From positions 38,190,550-38,254,549 of the forward strand of contig NC_086036.1 of the NCBI RefSeq assembly GCF_036323735.1: DNA of 64,000 nucleotides, in the 5' to 3' direction. Of the stretch, positions 11,666 to 26,100 are shown one piece after another. Source of the stretch: Rattus norvegicus. Taxonomy: Eukaryota; Chordata; Mammalia; Rodentia; Muridae. Numbering within the stretch: position 1 is the first letter of the stretch; every line of letters starts with the position of its first letter. The notes beneath the pieces were generated by a model. The model did not search any database and had not been told where the DNA came from. It worked only from the letters and a program-made list of their open reading frames with translations. The translations under genes were made by a program, and so were the position numbers.

Positions 11666-13881
11666 TTGAATAACAAGCTTATTACATGCGAATCCTATTG
11701 GGAACCTACTGAATTCACCATGATACTTAGAGTCCGTTCCTTAAAATGTTGTTACATATTGAAAAGCACACTCATACAAGCATGTCCCATTGGGAACTCA
11801 CTGAATTCGCCTAGAAATTTTGATTCCATTCGTGAAAATTTTTCTATATCCCGAACAGTCCACTTATTACTACTGCGGCCTATTGGGAACTAACCGAATT
11901 CACCATGTTACTCAGATTCGGCACACCAAATTTTGATAAGTCTTTAGAAGTACGCATATTACAAAGGCCTGCTACTGGGAACTAACTGAATTCACAGAGA
12001 AACAGTGTTTCCGTTCCTTAAAACGCTGCTCTATCTTGAATAACAAGCTTATTACATGCGAATCCTATTGGGAACCTACTGAATTCACCATGATACTTAG
12101 AGTCCGTTCCTTAAAATGTTGTTACATATTGAAAAGCACACTCATACAAGCATGTCCCATTGGGAACTCACTGAATTCGCCTAGAAATTTTGATTCCATT
12201 CGTGAAAATTTTTCTATATCCCGAACAGTCCACTTATTACTACTGCGGCCTATTGGGAACTAACCGAATTCACCATGTTACTCAGATTCGGCACACCAAA
12301 TTTTGATAAGTCTTTAGAAGTACGCATATTACAAAGGCCTGCTACTGGGAACTAACTGAATTCACAGAGAAACAGTGTTTCCGTTCCTTAAAACGCTGCT
12401 CTATCTTGAATAACAAGCTTATTACATGCCAATCCTATTGGGAACCTACTGAATTCACCATGATACTTAGAGTCCGTTCGTTAAAATGTTGTTACATATT
12501 GAAAAGCACACTCATACAAGCATGTCCCATTGGGACCTCACTGAATTCGCCTAGAAATTTTGATTCCATTCGTGAAAATTTTTCTATATCCCGAACAGTC
12601 CACTTATTACTACTGTGTCCTATTGGGACTAACCGAATTCACCATGTTACTCAGATTCGGCACACCAAATTTTGATAAATCTTTAGAAGTACGCATATTA
12701 CTAGAGCCTGCTACTGGGAACTAACTGAATTCACAGAGAAACAGTGTTTCCGTACCTTAAAACGTTGCTCTATCTTGAACAACAAGCTTATTACATGCGA
12801 ATCCTATTGGGAACCTACTGAATTCACCATGATACTTAGAGTCCGTTCCTTAAAATGTTGTTACATATTGAAAAGCACACTCACACAAGCATGTCCCATT
12901 GGGAACTCACTGAATTCGCCTAGAAATTTTGATTCCATTCGTGAAAATTTTTCTATATCCCGAACAGTCCACTTATTACTACTGCGGCCTATTGGGAACT
13001 AACCGAATTCACCATGTTACTCAGATTCGTCACACCAAATTTTGATAAATCTTTAGAAGTACGCATATTACAAGAGCCTGCTACTGGGAACTAACTGAAT
13101 TCACAGAGAAACAGTGTTTCCGTTCCTTAAAACGCTGCTCTATCTTGAATAACAAGCTTATTACATGCGAATCCTATTGGGAACCTACTGAATTCACCAT
13201 GATACTTAGAGTCCGTTCCTTAAAATGTTGTTACATATTGAAAAGCACACTCATACAAGCGTGTCCCTTTGGGAACTCACTGAATTCGCCTAGAAATTTT
13301 GATTCCATTCGTGAAAATTTTTCTATATCCCGAACAGTCCACTTATTACTACTGCGGCCTATTGGGAACTAACCGAATTCACCATGTTACTCAGATTCGG
13401 CACACCAAATTTTGATAAATCTTTAGAAGTACGCATATTACAAGAGCCTGCTACTGGAAACTAACTGAATTCACAGAGAAACAGTGTTTCCGTACCTTAA
13501 AACGCTGCTCTATCTTGAATAACAAGCTTATTACATGCGAATCCTATTGGGAACCTACTGAATTCACCATGATACTTAGAGTCCGTTCCTTAAAATGTTG
13601 TTACATGTTGAAAAGCACACTCATACAAGCGTGTCCCTTTGGGAACTCACTGAATTCGCCTAGAAATTTTGATTCCATTCGTGAAAATTTTCTATATCCC
13701 GAACAGTCCACTTATTACTACTGCGGCCTATTGGGACTAACCGAATTCACCATGTTACTCAGATTCGGCACACCAAATTTTGATAAATCTTTAGAAGTAG
13801 CATATTACAAGAGCCTGCTACTGGGAACTAACTGAATTCACAGAGAAACAGTGTTTCCGTTCCTTAAAACGCTGCTCTATC
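11666..13881 (+). repeat. 6-unit higher-order repeat, copy 2 (2,216 bp)
   Basis: Unit starts are 11666, 12036, 12406, 12775, 13145 and 13515. It matches copy 1 unit for unit, including tgccaatcc (12,406), tacatgttg and gaaaattttc (13,515). The exception is the second unit (12,036), which lacks the K deletion and instead looks like its neighbour at 11,666. That suggests local replacement by conversion or exchange. The third unit has gggacctcac in B. Confidence 0.93.
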
Positions 13882-16096
13882 TTGAATAACAAGCTTATTA
13901 CATGCGAATCCTATTGGGAACCTACTGAATTCACCATGATACTTAGAGTCCGTTCCTTAAAATGTTGTTACATATTGAAAAGCACACTCATACAAGCATG
14001 TCCCATTGGGAACTCACTGAATTCGCCTAGAAATTTTGATTCCATTCGTGAAAATTTTTCTATATCCCGAACAGTCCACTTATTACTACTGTGGCCTATT
14101 GGGAACTAACCGAATTCACCATGTTACTCAGATTCGGCACACCAAATTTTGATAAGTCTTTAGAAGTACGCATATTACAAAGGCCTGCTACTGGGAACTA
14201 ACTGAATTCACAGAGAAACAGTGTTTCCGTTCCTTAAAACGCTGCTCTATCTTGAATAACAAGCTTATTACATGCGAATCCTATTGTGAACCTACTGAAT
14301 TCACCATGATACTTAGAGTCCCTTTTTAAAATGTTGTTACATATTGAAAAGCACACTCATACAAGCATGTCCCATTGGGAACTCATTGAATTCGCCTAGA
14401 AATTTTGATTCCATTCGTGAAAATTTTTCTATATCCCGAACAGTCCACTTATTACTACTGCGGCCTATTGGGAACTAACCGAATTCACCATGTTACTCAG
14501 ATTCGGCACACCAAATTTTGATAAATCTTTAGAAGTACGCATATTACAAGAGCCTGCTACTGGGAACTAACTGAATTCACAGAGAAACAGTGTTTCCGTA
14601 CCTTAAAACGCTGCTCTATCTTGAATAACAAGCTTATTACATGCCAATCCTATTGGGAATCTACTGAATTCACCATGATACTTAGAGTCCGTTCGTTAAA
14701 ATGTTGTTACATATTGAAAAGCACACTCATACAAGCATGTCCCATTGGGAACTCACTGAATTCGCCTAGAAATTTTGATTCCATTCGTGAAAATTTTTCT
14801 ATATCCCGAACAGTCCACTTATTACTACTGTGTCCTATTGGGACTAACCGAATTCACCATGTTACTCAGATTCGGCACACCAAATTTTGATAAATCTTTA
14901 GAAGTACGCATATTACTAGAGCCTGCTACTGGGAACTAACTGAATTCACAGAGAAACAGTGTTTCCGTACCTTAAAACGTTGCTCTATCTTGAACAACAA
15001 GCTTATTACATGCGAATCCTATTGGGAACCTACTGAATTCACCATGATACTTAGAGTCCGTTCCTTAAAATGTTGTTACATATTGAAAAGCACACTCACA
15101 CAAGCATGTCCCATTGGGAACTCAGTGAATTCGCCTAGAAATTTTGATTCCATTCGTGAAAATTTTTCTATATCCCGAACAGTCCACTTATTACTACTGC
15201 GGCCTATTGGGAACTAACCGAATTCACCATGTTACTCAGATTCGTCACACCAAATTTTGATAAATCTTTAGAAGTACGCATATTACAAGAGCCTGCTACT
15301 GGGAACTAACTGAATTCACAGAGAAACAGTGTTTCCGTTCCTTAAAACGCTGCTCTATCTTGAATAACAAGCTTATTACATGCGAATCCTATTGGGAACC
15401 TACTGAATTCACCATGATACTTAGAGTCCGTTCCTTAAAATGTTGTTACATATTGAAAAGCACACTCATACAAGCGTGTCCCTTTGGGAACTCACTGAAT
15501 TCGCCTAGAAATTTTGATTCCATTCGTGAAAATTTTTCTATATCCCGAACAGTCCACTTATTACTACTGCGGCCTATTGGGAACTAACCGAATTCACCAT
15601 GTTACTCAGATTCGGCACACCAAATTTTGATAAATCTTTAGAAGTACGCATATTACAAGAGCCTGCTACTGGAAACTAACTGAATTCACAGAGAAACAGT
15701 GTTTCCGTACCTTAAAACGCTGCTCTATCTTGAATAACAAGCTTATTACATGCGAATCCTATTGGGAACCTACTGAATTCACCATGATACTTAGAGTCCG
15801 TTCCTTAAAATGTTGTTACATGTTGAAAAGCACACTCATACAAGCGTGTCCCTTTGGGAACTCACTGAATTCGCCTAGAAATTTTGATTCCATTCGTGAA
15901 AATTTTCTATATCCCGAACAGTCCACTTATTACTACTGCGGCCTATTGGGACTAACCGAATTCACCATGTTACTCAGATTCGGCACACCAAATTTTGATA
16001 AATCTTTAGAAGTAGCATATTACAAGAGCCTGCTACTGGGAACTAACTGAATTCACAGAGAAACAGTGTTTCCGTTCCTTAAAACATTGCTCTATC
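13882..16096 (+). repeat. 6-unit higher-order repeat, copy 3 (2,215 bp)
   Basis: Unit starts are 13882, 14252, 14621, 14990, 15360 and 15730. The class K unit returns at 14,252, here with ctattgtgaac. Private changes are ctgtggcc in the first unit, gggaatctac in the third and ctcagtgaattc in the fourth. Copies 2 and 3 share attcgtcacacc in their fourth unit, absent from copy 1, so those two appear more closely related. The last unit ends in aaaacattgc, the junction sequence that precedes V units elsewhere. Confidence 0.92.
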
Positions 16097-17575
16097 TTGA
16101 ATAACAAGCTTATTACATGCGAATCCTATTGGGAACCTACTGAATTCACCATGATACTTAGAGTCCGTTCCTTAAAATGTTGTTACATATTGAAAAGCAC
16201 ACTCATACAAGCATGTCCCATTGGGAACTCAGTGAATTCGCCTAGAAATTTTGATTCCATTCGTGAAAATTTTTCTATATCCCGAACAGTCCACTTATTA
16301 CTACTGCGGCCTATTGGGAACTAACCGAATTCACCATGTTATTCAGATTCGGCACACCAAATTTTGATAAATCTTTGGAAGTACGCATATTACAAGAGCC
16401 TGCTACTGGGAACTAACTGAATTCACAGAGAAACAGTGTTTCCGTTCCTTAAAACGCTGCTCTATCTTGAATAACAAGCTTATTACATGCGAATCCTATT
16501 GGGAACCTACTGCATTCACCATGATACTTAGAATCCATTCCTTAAAATGTTGTTACATATTGAAAAGCACACTCACACAAGCATGTCCCATTGGGAACTC
16601 ACTGAATTCGCCTAGAAATTTTGATTCCATTCGTGAAAATTTTTCTATATCCCGAACAGTCCACTTATGACTACTGCGGCCTATTGGGAACTAACCGAAT
16701 TCACCATGTTACTCAGATTCGGCACACCAAATTTTGATAAATCTTTGGAAGTACGCATATTACAAGAGCCTGCTACTGGGAACTAACTGAATTCACAGAG
16801 AAACAGTGTTTCCGTACCTTAAAACGTTGCTCTATCTTGAACAACAAGCTTATTACATGCGAATCCTATTGGGAACCTACTGAATTCACCATGATACTTA
16901 GAGTCCGTTCCTTAAAATGTTGTTACATATTGAAAAGCACACTCATACAAGCATGTCCCATTGGGAACTCACTGAATTCGCCTAGAAATTTTGATTCCAT
17001 TCGTGAAAATTTTTCTATATCCCGAACAGTCCACTTATTACTACTGCGGCCTATTGGGAACAAACCGAATTCACCATGTTACTCAGATTCGTCACACCAA
17101 ATTTTGGTAAATCTTTAGAAGTACGCATATTACAAGAGCCTGCTACTGGGAACTAACTGAATTCACAGACAAACAGTGTTTCCGTACCTTAAAACGCTGC
17201 TCTATCTTGAATAACAAGCTTATTACATGCGAATCCTATTGGGAACCTACTGAATTCACCATGATACTTAGAGTCCGTTCCTTAAAATGTTGTTACATAT
17301 TGAAAAGCACACTCATACAAGCGTGTCCCTTTGGGAACTCACTGAATTCGCCTAGAAATTTTGATTCCATTCGTGAAAATTTTTCTATATCCCGAACAGT
17401 CCACTTATTACTACTGCGGCCTATTGGGAACTAACCGAATTCACCATGTTACTCAGATTCGGCACACCAAATTTTGATAAATCTTTAGAAGTAGCATATT
17501 ACAAGAGCCTGCTACTGGGAACTAACTGAATTCACAGAGAAACAGTGTTTCCGTTCCTTAAAACATTGCTCTATC
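16097..17575 (+). repeat. 4-unit higher-order repeat V-T-N-F, copy 1 (1,479 bp)
   Basis: Unit starts are 16097, 16467, 16837 and 17207. Markers are ctcagtgaattc with ttattcagattcgg (V), tgcattcacc with tccattcc (T), gggaacaaacc with ttcgtcacacc and ttttggtaaatc (N), and gcgtgtcccttt with gaagtagcat (F). The T unit has cacttatgac, a single base change unique to this copy. The same four classes occur once in the order N-F-V-T at 6,493-7,970, so this repeat probably derives from that arrangement or shares its ancestor. Confidence 0.92.
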
Positions 17576-19052
17576 TTGAATAACAAGCTTATTACATGCG
17601 AATCCTATTGGGAACCTACTGAATTCACCATGATACTTAGAGTCCGTTCCTTAAAATGTTGTTACATATTGAAAAGCACACTCATACAAGCATGTCCCAT
17701 TGGGAACTCAGTGAATTCGCCTAGAAATTTTGATTCCATTCGTGAAAATTTTTCTATATCCCGAACAGTCCACTTATTACTACTGCGGCCTATTGGGAAC
17801 TAACCGAATTCACCATGTTATTCAGATTCGGCACACCAAATTTTGATAAATCTTTGGAAGTACGCATATTACAAGAGCCTGCTACTGGGAACTAACTGAA
17901 TTCACAGAGAACAGTGTTTCCGTTCCTTAAAACGCTGCTCTATCTTGAATAACAAGCTTATTACATGCGAATCCTATTGGGAACCTACTGCATTCACCAT
18001 GATACTTAGAATCCATTCCTTAAAATGTTGTTACATATTGAAAAGCACACTCACACAAGCATGTCTCATTGGGAACTCACTGAATTCGCCTAGAAATTTT
18101 GATTCCATTCGTGAAAATTTTTCTATATCCCGAACAGTCCACTTATTACTACTGCGGCCTATTGGGACTAACCGAATTCACCATGTTACTCAGATTCGGC
18201 ACACCAAATTTTGATAAATCTTTGGAAGTAGGCATATTACAAGAGCCTGCTACTGGGAACTAACTGAATTCACAGAGAAACAGTGTTTCCGTACCTTAAA
18301 ACGTTGCTCTATCTTGAACAACAAGCTTATTACATGCGAATCCTATTGGGAACCTACTGAATTCACCATGATACTTAGAGTCCGTTCCTTAAAATGTTGT
18401 TACATATTGAAAAGCACACTCATACAAGCATGTCCCATTAGGAACTCACTGAATTCGCCTAGAAATTTTGATTCCATTCGTGAAAATTTTTCTATATCCC
18501 GAACAGTCCACTTATTACTACTGCGGCCTATTGGGAACAAACCGAATTCACCATGTTACTCAGATTCGTCACACCAAATTTTGGTAAATCTTTAGAAGTA
18601 CGCATATTACAAGAGCCCGCTACTGGGAACTAACTGAATTCACAGACAAACAGTGTTTCCGTACCTTAAAACGCTGCTCTATCTTGAATAACAAGCTTAT
18701 TACATGCGAATCCTATTGGGAACCTACTGAATTCACCATGATACTTAGAGTCCGTTCCTTAAAATGTTGTTACATATTGAAAAGCACACTCATACAAGCG
18801 TGTCCCTTTGGGAACTCACTGAATTCGCCTAGAAATTTTGATTCCATTCGTGAAAATTTTTCTATATCCAGAACAGTCCACTTATTACTACTGCGGCCTA
18901 TTGGGAACTAACCGAATTCACCATGTTATTCAGATTCGGCACACCAAATTTTGATAAATCTTTAGAAGTAGCATATTACAAGAGCCTGCTACTGGGAACT
19001 AACTGAATTCACAGAGAAACAGTGTTTCCGTTCCTTAAAACATTGCTCTATC
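17576..19052 (+). repeat. 4-unit higher-order repeat V-T-N-F, copy 2 (1,477 bp)
   Basis: Unit starts are 17576, 17945, 18314 and 18684. It has the same order and markers as copy 1, with cagagaacag in D of the V unit. Private changes are an X deletion, tgtctcattg and gaagtaggc in the T unit, cccattaggaac in the N unit, and atatccagaac plus ttattcag in the F unit. Confidence 0.92.
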
Positions 19053-19791
19053 TTGAATAACAAGCTTATTACATGCGAATCCTATTGGGAACCTACTGAA
19101 TTCACCATGATACTTAGAGTCCGTTCCTTAAAATGTTGTTACATATTGAAAAGCACACTCATACAAGCATGTCCCATTGGGAACTCAGTGAATTCGCCTA
19201 GAAATTTTGATTCCATTCGTGAAAATTTTTCTATATCCCGAACAGTCCACTTATTACTACTGCGGCCTATTGGGAACTAACCGAATTCACCATGTTATTC
19301 AGATTCGGCACACCAAATTTTGATAAATCTTTGGAAGTACGCATATTACAAGAGCCTGCTACTGGGAACTAACTGAATTCACAGAGAACAGTGTTTCCGT
19401 TCCTTAAAACGCTGCTCTATCTTGAATAACAAGCTTATTACATGCGAATCCTATTGGGAACCTACTGCATTCACCATGATACTTAGAATCCATTCCTTAA
19501 AATGTTGTTACATATTGAAAAGCACACTCACACAAGCATGTCCCATTGGGAACTCACTGAATTCGCCTAGAAATTTTGATTCCATTCGTGAAAATTTTTC
19601 TATATCCCGAACAGTCCACTTATTACTACTGCGGCCTATTGGGAACTAACCGAATTCACCATGTTACTCAGATTCGGCACACCAAATTTTGATAAATCTT
19701 TAGAAGTACGCATATTACAAGAGCCTGCTACTGGGAACTAACTGAATTCACAGAGAAACAGTGTTTCCGTTCCTTAAAACGCTGCTCTATC
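19053..19791 (+). repeat. 4-unit higher-order repeat, truncated copy 3 (V-T only)
   Basis: Unit starts are 19053 and 19422. The V and T units follow in order with the usual markers, including cagagaacag before the T unit, but the next unit (19,792) is class L, so the repeat stops after two units. This marks an exchange junction near 19,650-19,800. Confidence 0.88.
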
Positions 19792-22700
19792 TTGAATAAC
19801 AAGCTTATTACATGCGAATCCTATTGGGAACCTACTGAATTCACCATGATACTTAGAGTCCGTTCCTTAAAATGTTGTTACATATTGAAAAGCACACTCA
19901 TACAAGCATGTCCCATTGGGAACTCACTGAATTTGCCTAGAAATTTTGATTCCATTCGTGAAAATTTTTCTATATCCCGAACAGTCCACTTATTACTACT
20001 GCGGCCTATTGGGAACTAACCGAATTCACCATGTTACTCAGATTCGGCACACCAAATTTTGATAAGTCTTTAGAAGTACGCATATTACAAAGGCCTGCTA
20101 CTGGGAACTAACTGAATTCACAGAGAAACAGTGTTTCCGTTCCTTAAAACGCTGCTCTATCTTGAATAACAAGCTTATTACATGCGAATCCTATTGGGAA
20201 CCTACTGAATTCACCATGATACTTAGAGTCCCTTTTTAAAATGTTGTTACATATTGAAAAGCACACTCATACAAGCATGTCCCATTGGGAACTCATTGAA
20301 TTCGCCTAGAAATTTTGATTCCATTCGTGAAAATTTTTCTATATCCCGAACAGTCCACTTATTACTACTGCGGCCTATTGGGAACTAACCGAATTCACCA
20401 TGTTACTCAGATTCGGCACACCAAATTTTGATAAATCTTTAGAAGTACGCATATTACAAGAGCCTGCTACTGGGAACTAACTGAATTCACAGAGAAACAG
20501 TGTTTCCGTTCCGTAAAACGTTGCTCTATCTTGAATAACAAGCTTATTACATGCGAATCCTATTGGGAACCTACTGAATTCACCATGATACTTAGAGTCC
20601 GTTCCTTAAAATGTTGTTACATATTGAAAAGCACACTCATACAAGCATGTCCCATTGGGAACTCACTGAATTTGCCTAGAAATTTTGATTCCATTCGTGA
20701 AAATTTTTCTATATCCCGAACAGTCCACTTATTACTACTGCGGCCTATTGGGAACTAACCGAATTCACCATGTTACTCAGATTCGGCACACCAAATTTTG
20801 ATAAATCTTTAAGTACGCATATTACTAGAGCCTGCTACTGGGAACTAACTGAATTCACAGAGAAACAGTGTTTCCGTACCTTAAAACGTTGCTCTATCTT
20901 GAACAACAAGCTTATTACATGCGAATCCTATTGGGAACCTACTGAATTCACCATGATACTTAGAGTCCGTTCCTTAAAATGTTGTTACATATTGAAAAGC
21001 ACACTCACACAAGCATGTCCCATTGGGAACTCACTGAATTCGCCTAGAAATTTTGATTCCATTCGTGAAAATTTTTCTATATCCCGAACAGTCCACTTAT
21101 TACTACTGCGGCCTATTGGGACTAACCGAATTCACCATGTTACTCAGATTCGGCACACCAAATTTTGATAAATCTTTGGAAGTACGCATATTACAAGAGC
21201 CTGCTACTGGGAACTAACTGAATTCACAGACAAACAGTGTTTCCGTTCCTTAAAACGCTGCTCTATCTTGAATAACAAGCTTATTACATGCGAATCCTAT
21301 TGGGAACCTACTGAATTCACCATGATACTTAGAGTCCGTTCCTTAAAATGTTGTTACATATTGAAAAGCACACTCATACAAGCGTGTCCCTTTGGGAACT
21401 CACTGAATTCGCCTAGAAATTTTGATTCCATTCGTGAAAATTTTTCTATATCCCGAACAGTCCACTTATTACTACTGCGGCCTATTGGAAACTAACCGAA
21501 TTCACCATGTTACTCAGATTCGGCACACCAAATTTTGATAAATCTTTAGAAGTACGCATATTACAAGAGCCTGCTACTGGGAACTAACTGAATTCACAGA
21601 GAAACAGTGTTTCCGTACCTTAAAACGCTGCTCTATCTTGAATAACAAGCTTATTACATGCGAATCCTATTGGGAACCTACTGAATTCACCATGATACTT
21701 AGAGTCCGTTCCTAAAAATGTTGTTACATATTGAAAAGCACACTCATACAAGCGTGTCCCTTTGGGAACTCACTGAATTCGCCTAGAAATTTTGATTCCA
21801 TTCGTGAAAATTTTTCTATATCCCGAACAGTCCACTTATTACTACTGCGGCCTATTGGGACTAACCGAATTCACCATGTTACTCAGATTCGGCACACCAA
21901 ATTTTGATAAATCTTTGGAAGTACGCATATTACAAGAGCCTGCTACTGGGAACTAACTGAATTCACAGAGAAACAGTGTTTCCGTACCTTAAAACGCTGC
22001 TCTATCTTGAACAACAAGCTTATTACATGCGAATCCTATTGGGAACCTACTGAATTCACCATGATACTTAGAGTCCGTTCCTTAAAATGTTGTTACATAT
22101 TGAAAAGCACACTCATACAAGCATGTCCCATTGGGAACTCACTGAATTCGCCTAGAAATTTTGATTCCATTCGTGAAAATTTTTCTATATCCTGAACAGT
22201 CCACTTATTACTACTGCGGCCTATTGGGAACAAACCGATTCACCATGTTACTCAGATTCGGCACACCAAATTTTGGTAAATCTTTAGAAGTACGCATATT
22301 ACAAGAGCCTGCTACTGGGAACTAACTGAATTCACAGAGAAACAGTGTTTCCGTACCTTAAAACGCTGCTCTATCTTGAATAACAAGCTTATTACATGCG
22401 AATCCTATTGGGAACCTACTGAATTCACCATGATACTTAGAGTCCGTTCCTTAAAATGTTGTTACATATTGAAAAGCACACTCATACAAGCGTGTCCCTT
22501 TGGGAACTCACTGAATTCGCCTAGAAATTTTGATTCCATTCGTGAAAATTTTTCTATATCCCGAACAGTCCACTTATTACTACTGCGGCCTATTGGGAAC
22601 TAACCGAATTCACCATGTTACTCAGATTCGGCACACCAAATTTTGATAAATCTTTAGAAGTACGCATATTACAAGAGCCTGCTACTGGGAACTAACTGAA

Positions 22701-23114
22701 TTCACAGAGAACAGTGTTTCCGTTCCTTAAAACGCTGCTCTATCTTGAATAACAAGCTTATTACATGCGAATCCTATTGGGAACCTACTGCATTCACCAT
22801 GATACTTAGAATCCATTCCTTAAAATGTTGTTACATATTGAAAAGCACACTCACACAAGCATGTCCCATTGGGAACTCACTGAATTCGCCTAGAAATTTT
22901 GATTCCATTCGTGAAAATTTTTCTATATCCCGAACAGTCCACTTATTACTACTGCGGCCTTTTGGGAACTAACCGAATTCACCATGTTACTCAGAACCGG
23001 CACACCAAATTTTGATAAATCTTTCGAAGTACGCATATTACAAGAGCCTGCTACTGGGAACTAACTGAATTAACAGAGAAACAGTGTTTCCGTTCCTAAA
23101 AAAGCTGCTCTATC
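19792..23114 (+). repeat. Nine-unit mosaic L-K-L-oX-F-FX-N-F-T
   Basis: Unit starts are 19792, 20162, 20531, 20899, 21268, 21638, 22007, 22376 and 22745. The last six keep the class order of 1,319-3,536, shifted by 19,578-19,580. The unit at 20,531 has a 3-base loss (aaatctttaagtacg), which fuses two neighbouring open frames into one of 132 codons. The unit at 21,638 has cctaaaaatg in A. The unit at 22,007 has atcctgaac in B and aaaccgattcacc in C, losing the C EcoRI site. Confidence 0.88.
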
Positions 23115-26100
23115 TTGAATAACAAGCTTATTACATGCGAATCCTATTGGGAACCTACAGAATTCACCATGATACTTAGAGTCCGTTCCTTAAAATGTTG
23201 TTACATATTGAAAAGCACACTCACACAAGCATGTCCCATTGGGAACTCACTGAATTCGCCTAGAAATTTTGATTCCATTCGTGAAAATTTTTCTATATCC
23301 CGAACAGTCCACTTATTACTACTGCGGCCTATTGGGAACTAACCGAATTCACCATGTTACTCAGATTCGGCACACCAAATTTTGATAAATCTTTAGAATT
23401 ACGCATATTACAAGAGCCTGCTACTGGGAACTAACTGAATTCACAGAGAAACAGTGTTTCCGTTCCTTAAAACGTTGCTCTATCTTGAATAACAAGCTTA
23501 TTACATGCGAATCCTATTGGGAACCTACTGAATTCACCATGATACTTAGAGTCCGTTCCTTAAAATGTTGTTACATATTGAAAAGCACACTCACACAAGC
23601 ATGTCCCATTGGGAACTCACTGAATTCGCCTAGACATTTTGATTCCATTCGTGAAAATTTTTCTATATCCCGAACAGTCCACTTATTACTACTGCGGCTT
23701 ATTGGGAACTAACCGAATTCACCATGTTACTCAGATTCGGCACACCAAATTTTGATAAATCTTTAGAAGTACGCATATTACAAGAGCCTGCTACTGGGAA
23801 CTAACTGAATTCACAGAGAAACAGTGTTTCCGTTCCTTAAAACGCTGCTCTATCTTGAATAACAAGCTTATTACATGCGAATCCTATTGGGAAACTACAG
23901 AATTCACCATGATACTTAGAGTCCGTTCCTTAAAATGTGCTTACATAGTGAAAAGCACACTCATACAAGTGTGTCCCTTTGGGAACTCACTGAATTCGCC
24001 TAGAAATTTTGATTCCATTCGTGAAAATTTTTCTATATCCCGAACAGTCCACTTATTACTACTGCGGCCTATTGGGAACTAACCGAATTCACCATGTTAC
24101 TCAGATTCGGCACACCAAATTTTGATAAATCTTTAGAAGTACGCATATTACAAGAGCCTGCTACTGGGAACTAACTGAATTCACAGAGAAACAGTGTTTC
24201 CGTTCCTTAAAACATTGCTCTATCTTGAATAACAAGCTTATTACATGCGAATCCTATTGGGAACCTACTGAATTCACCATGATACTTAGAGTCCGTTCCT
24301 TAAAATGTTGTTACATATTGAAAAGCACACTCATACAAGCATGTCCCATTGGGAACTCAGTGAATTCGCCTAGAAATTTTGATTCCATTCGTGAAAATTT
24401 TTCTATATCCCGAACAGTCCACTTATTACTACTGAGGCCTATTGGGAACTAACCGAATTCACCATGTTATTCAGATTCGGCACACCAAATTTTGATAAAT
24501 CTTTGGAAGTACGCATATTACAAGAGCCTGCTACTGGGAACTAACTGAATTCACAGAGAACAGTGTTTCCGTTCCTTAAAACGCTGCTCTATCTTGAATA
24601 ACAAGCTTATTACATGCGAATCCTATTGGGAACCTACTGCATTCACCATGATACTTAGAATCCATTCCTTAAAATGTTGTTACATATTGAAAAGCACACT
24701 CATACAAGCATGTCCCATTGGAAACTCACTGAATTCGCCTAGAAATTTTGATTCCATTCGTGAAAATTTTTCTATATCCCGAACAGTCCACTTATTACTA
24801 CTGCGGGCTATTGGGAACTAACCGAATTCACCATGTTACTCAGATTCGGCACACCAAATTTTGATAAATCTTTGGAAGTACGCATATTACAAGAGCCTGC
24901 TACTGGGAACTAACTGAATTCACAGAGAAACAGTGTTTCCGTTCCTTAAAACGCTGCTCTATCTTGAATAACAAGCTTATTACATGCGAATCCTATTGGG
25001 AACCTACTGAATTCACCATGATACTTAGAGTCCGTTCCTTAAAATGTTGTTACATATTGAAAAGCACACTCATACAAGCATGTCCCATTGGGAACTCACT
25101 GAATTCGCCTAGACATTTTGATTCCATTCGTGAAAATTTTTCTATATCCCGAACAGTCCACTTATTACTACTGCGGCCTATTGGGAACTAACCGAATTCA
25201 CCATGTTACTCAGAACCGGCACACCAAATTTTGATAAATCTTTAGAAGTACGCATATTACAAGAGCCTGCTACTGGGAATTAACTGAATTCACAGAGAAA
25301 CAGTGTTTCCGTACCTTAAAACGCTGCTCTATCTTGAATAACAAGCTTATTACATGCGAATCCTATTGGGAACCTACTGAATTCACCATGATACTTAGAG
25401 TCCGCTCCTTAAAATGTTGTTACATATTGAAAAGCACACTCATACAAGCGTGTCCCTTTGGGAACTCACTGAATTCGACTAGAAATTTTGATTCCATTCG
25501 TGAAAATTTTTCTATATCCCGAACAGTCCACTTATTACTACTGCGGCCTTTTGGGAACTAACCGAATTCACCATGTTACTCAGAACCGGCACACCAAATT
25601 TTGATAAATCCTTAGAAGTACGCATATTACAAGAGCCTGCTACTGGGAACTAACTGAATTCACAGAGAAACAGTGTTTCCGTTCCTAAAAAAGCTGCTCT
25701 ATCTTGAATAACAAACTTATTACATGCGAATCCTATTGGGAACCTACTGAATTCACCATGATACTTAGAGTCCGTTCCTTAAAATGTTGTTACATATTGA
25801 AAAGCACACTCACACAAGCATGTCCCACTGGGAACTCACTGAATTCGCCTAGAAATTTTGATTCCATTCGTGAAAATTTTTCTATATCCCGAACAGTCCA
25901 CTTATTACTACTGCGGCCTATTGGGAACTAACCGAATTCACCATGTTACTCAGATTCGGCACACCAAATTTTGATAAATCTTTAGAAGTACGCATATTAC
26001 AAGAGCCTGCTACTGGGAACTAACTGAATTCACAGAGAAACAGTGTTTCCGTTCCTTAAAACATTGCTCTATCTTGAATAACAAGCTTATTACATGCGAA

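Noticed and set aside
20770..21168. 132-codon open frame starting at ATG
   Set aside because: It arises because a 3-base loss and other chance differences join the C/D frame of one unit to the next unit's frame. It has no homologue in neighbouring units and no protein features.
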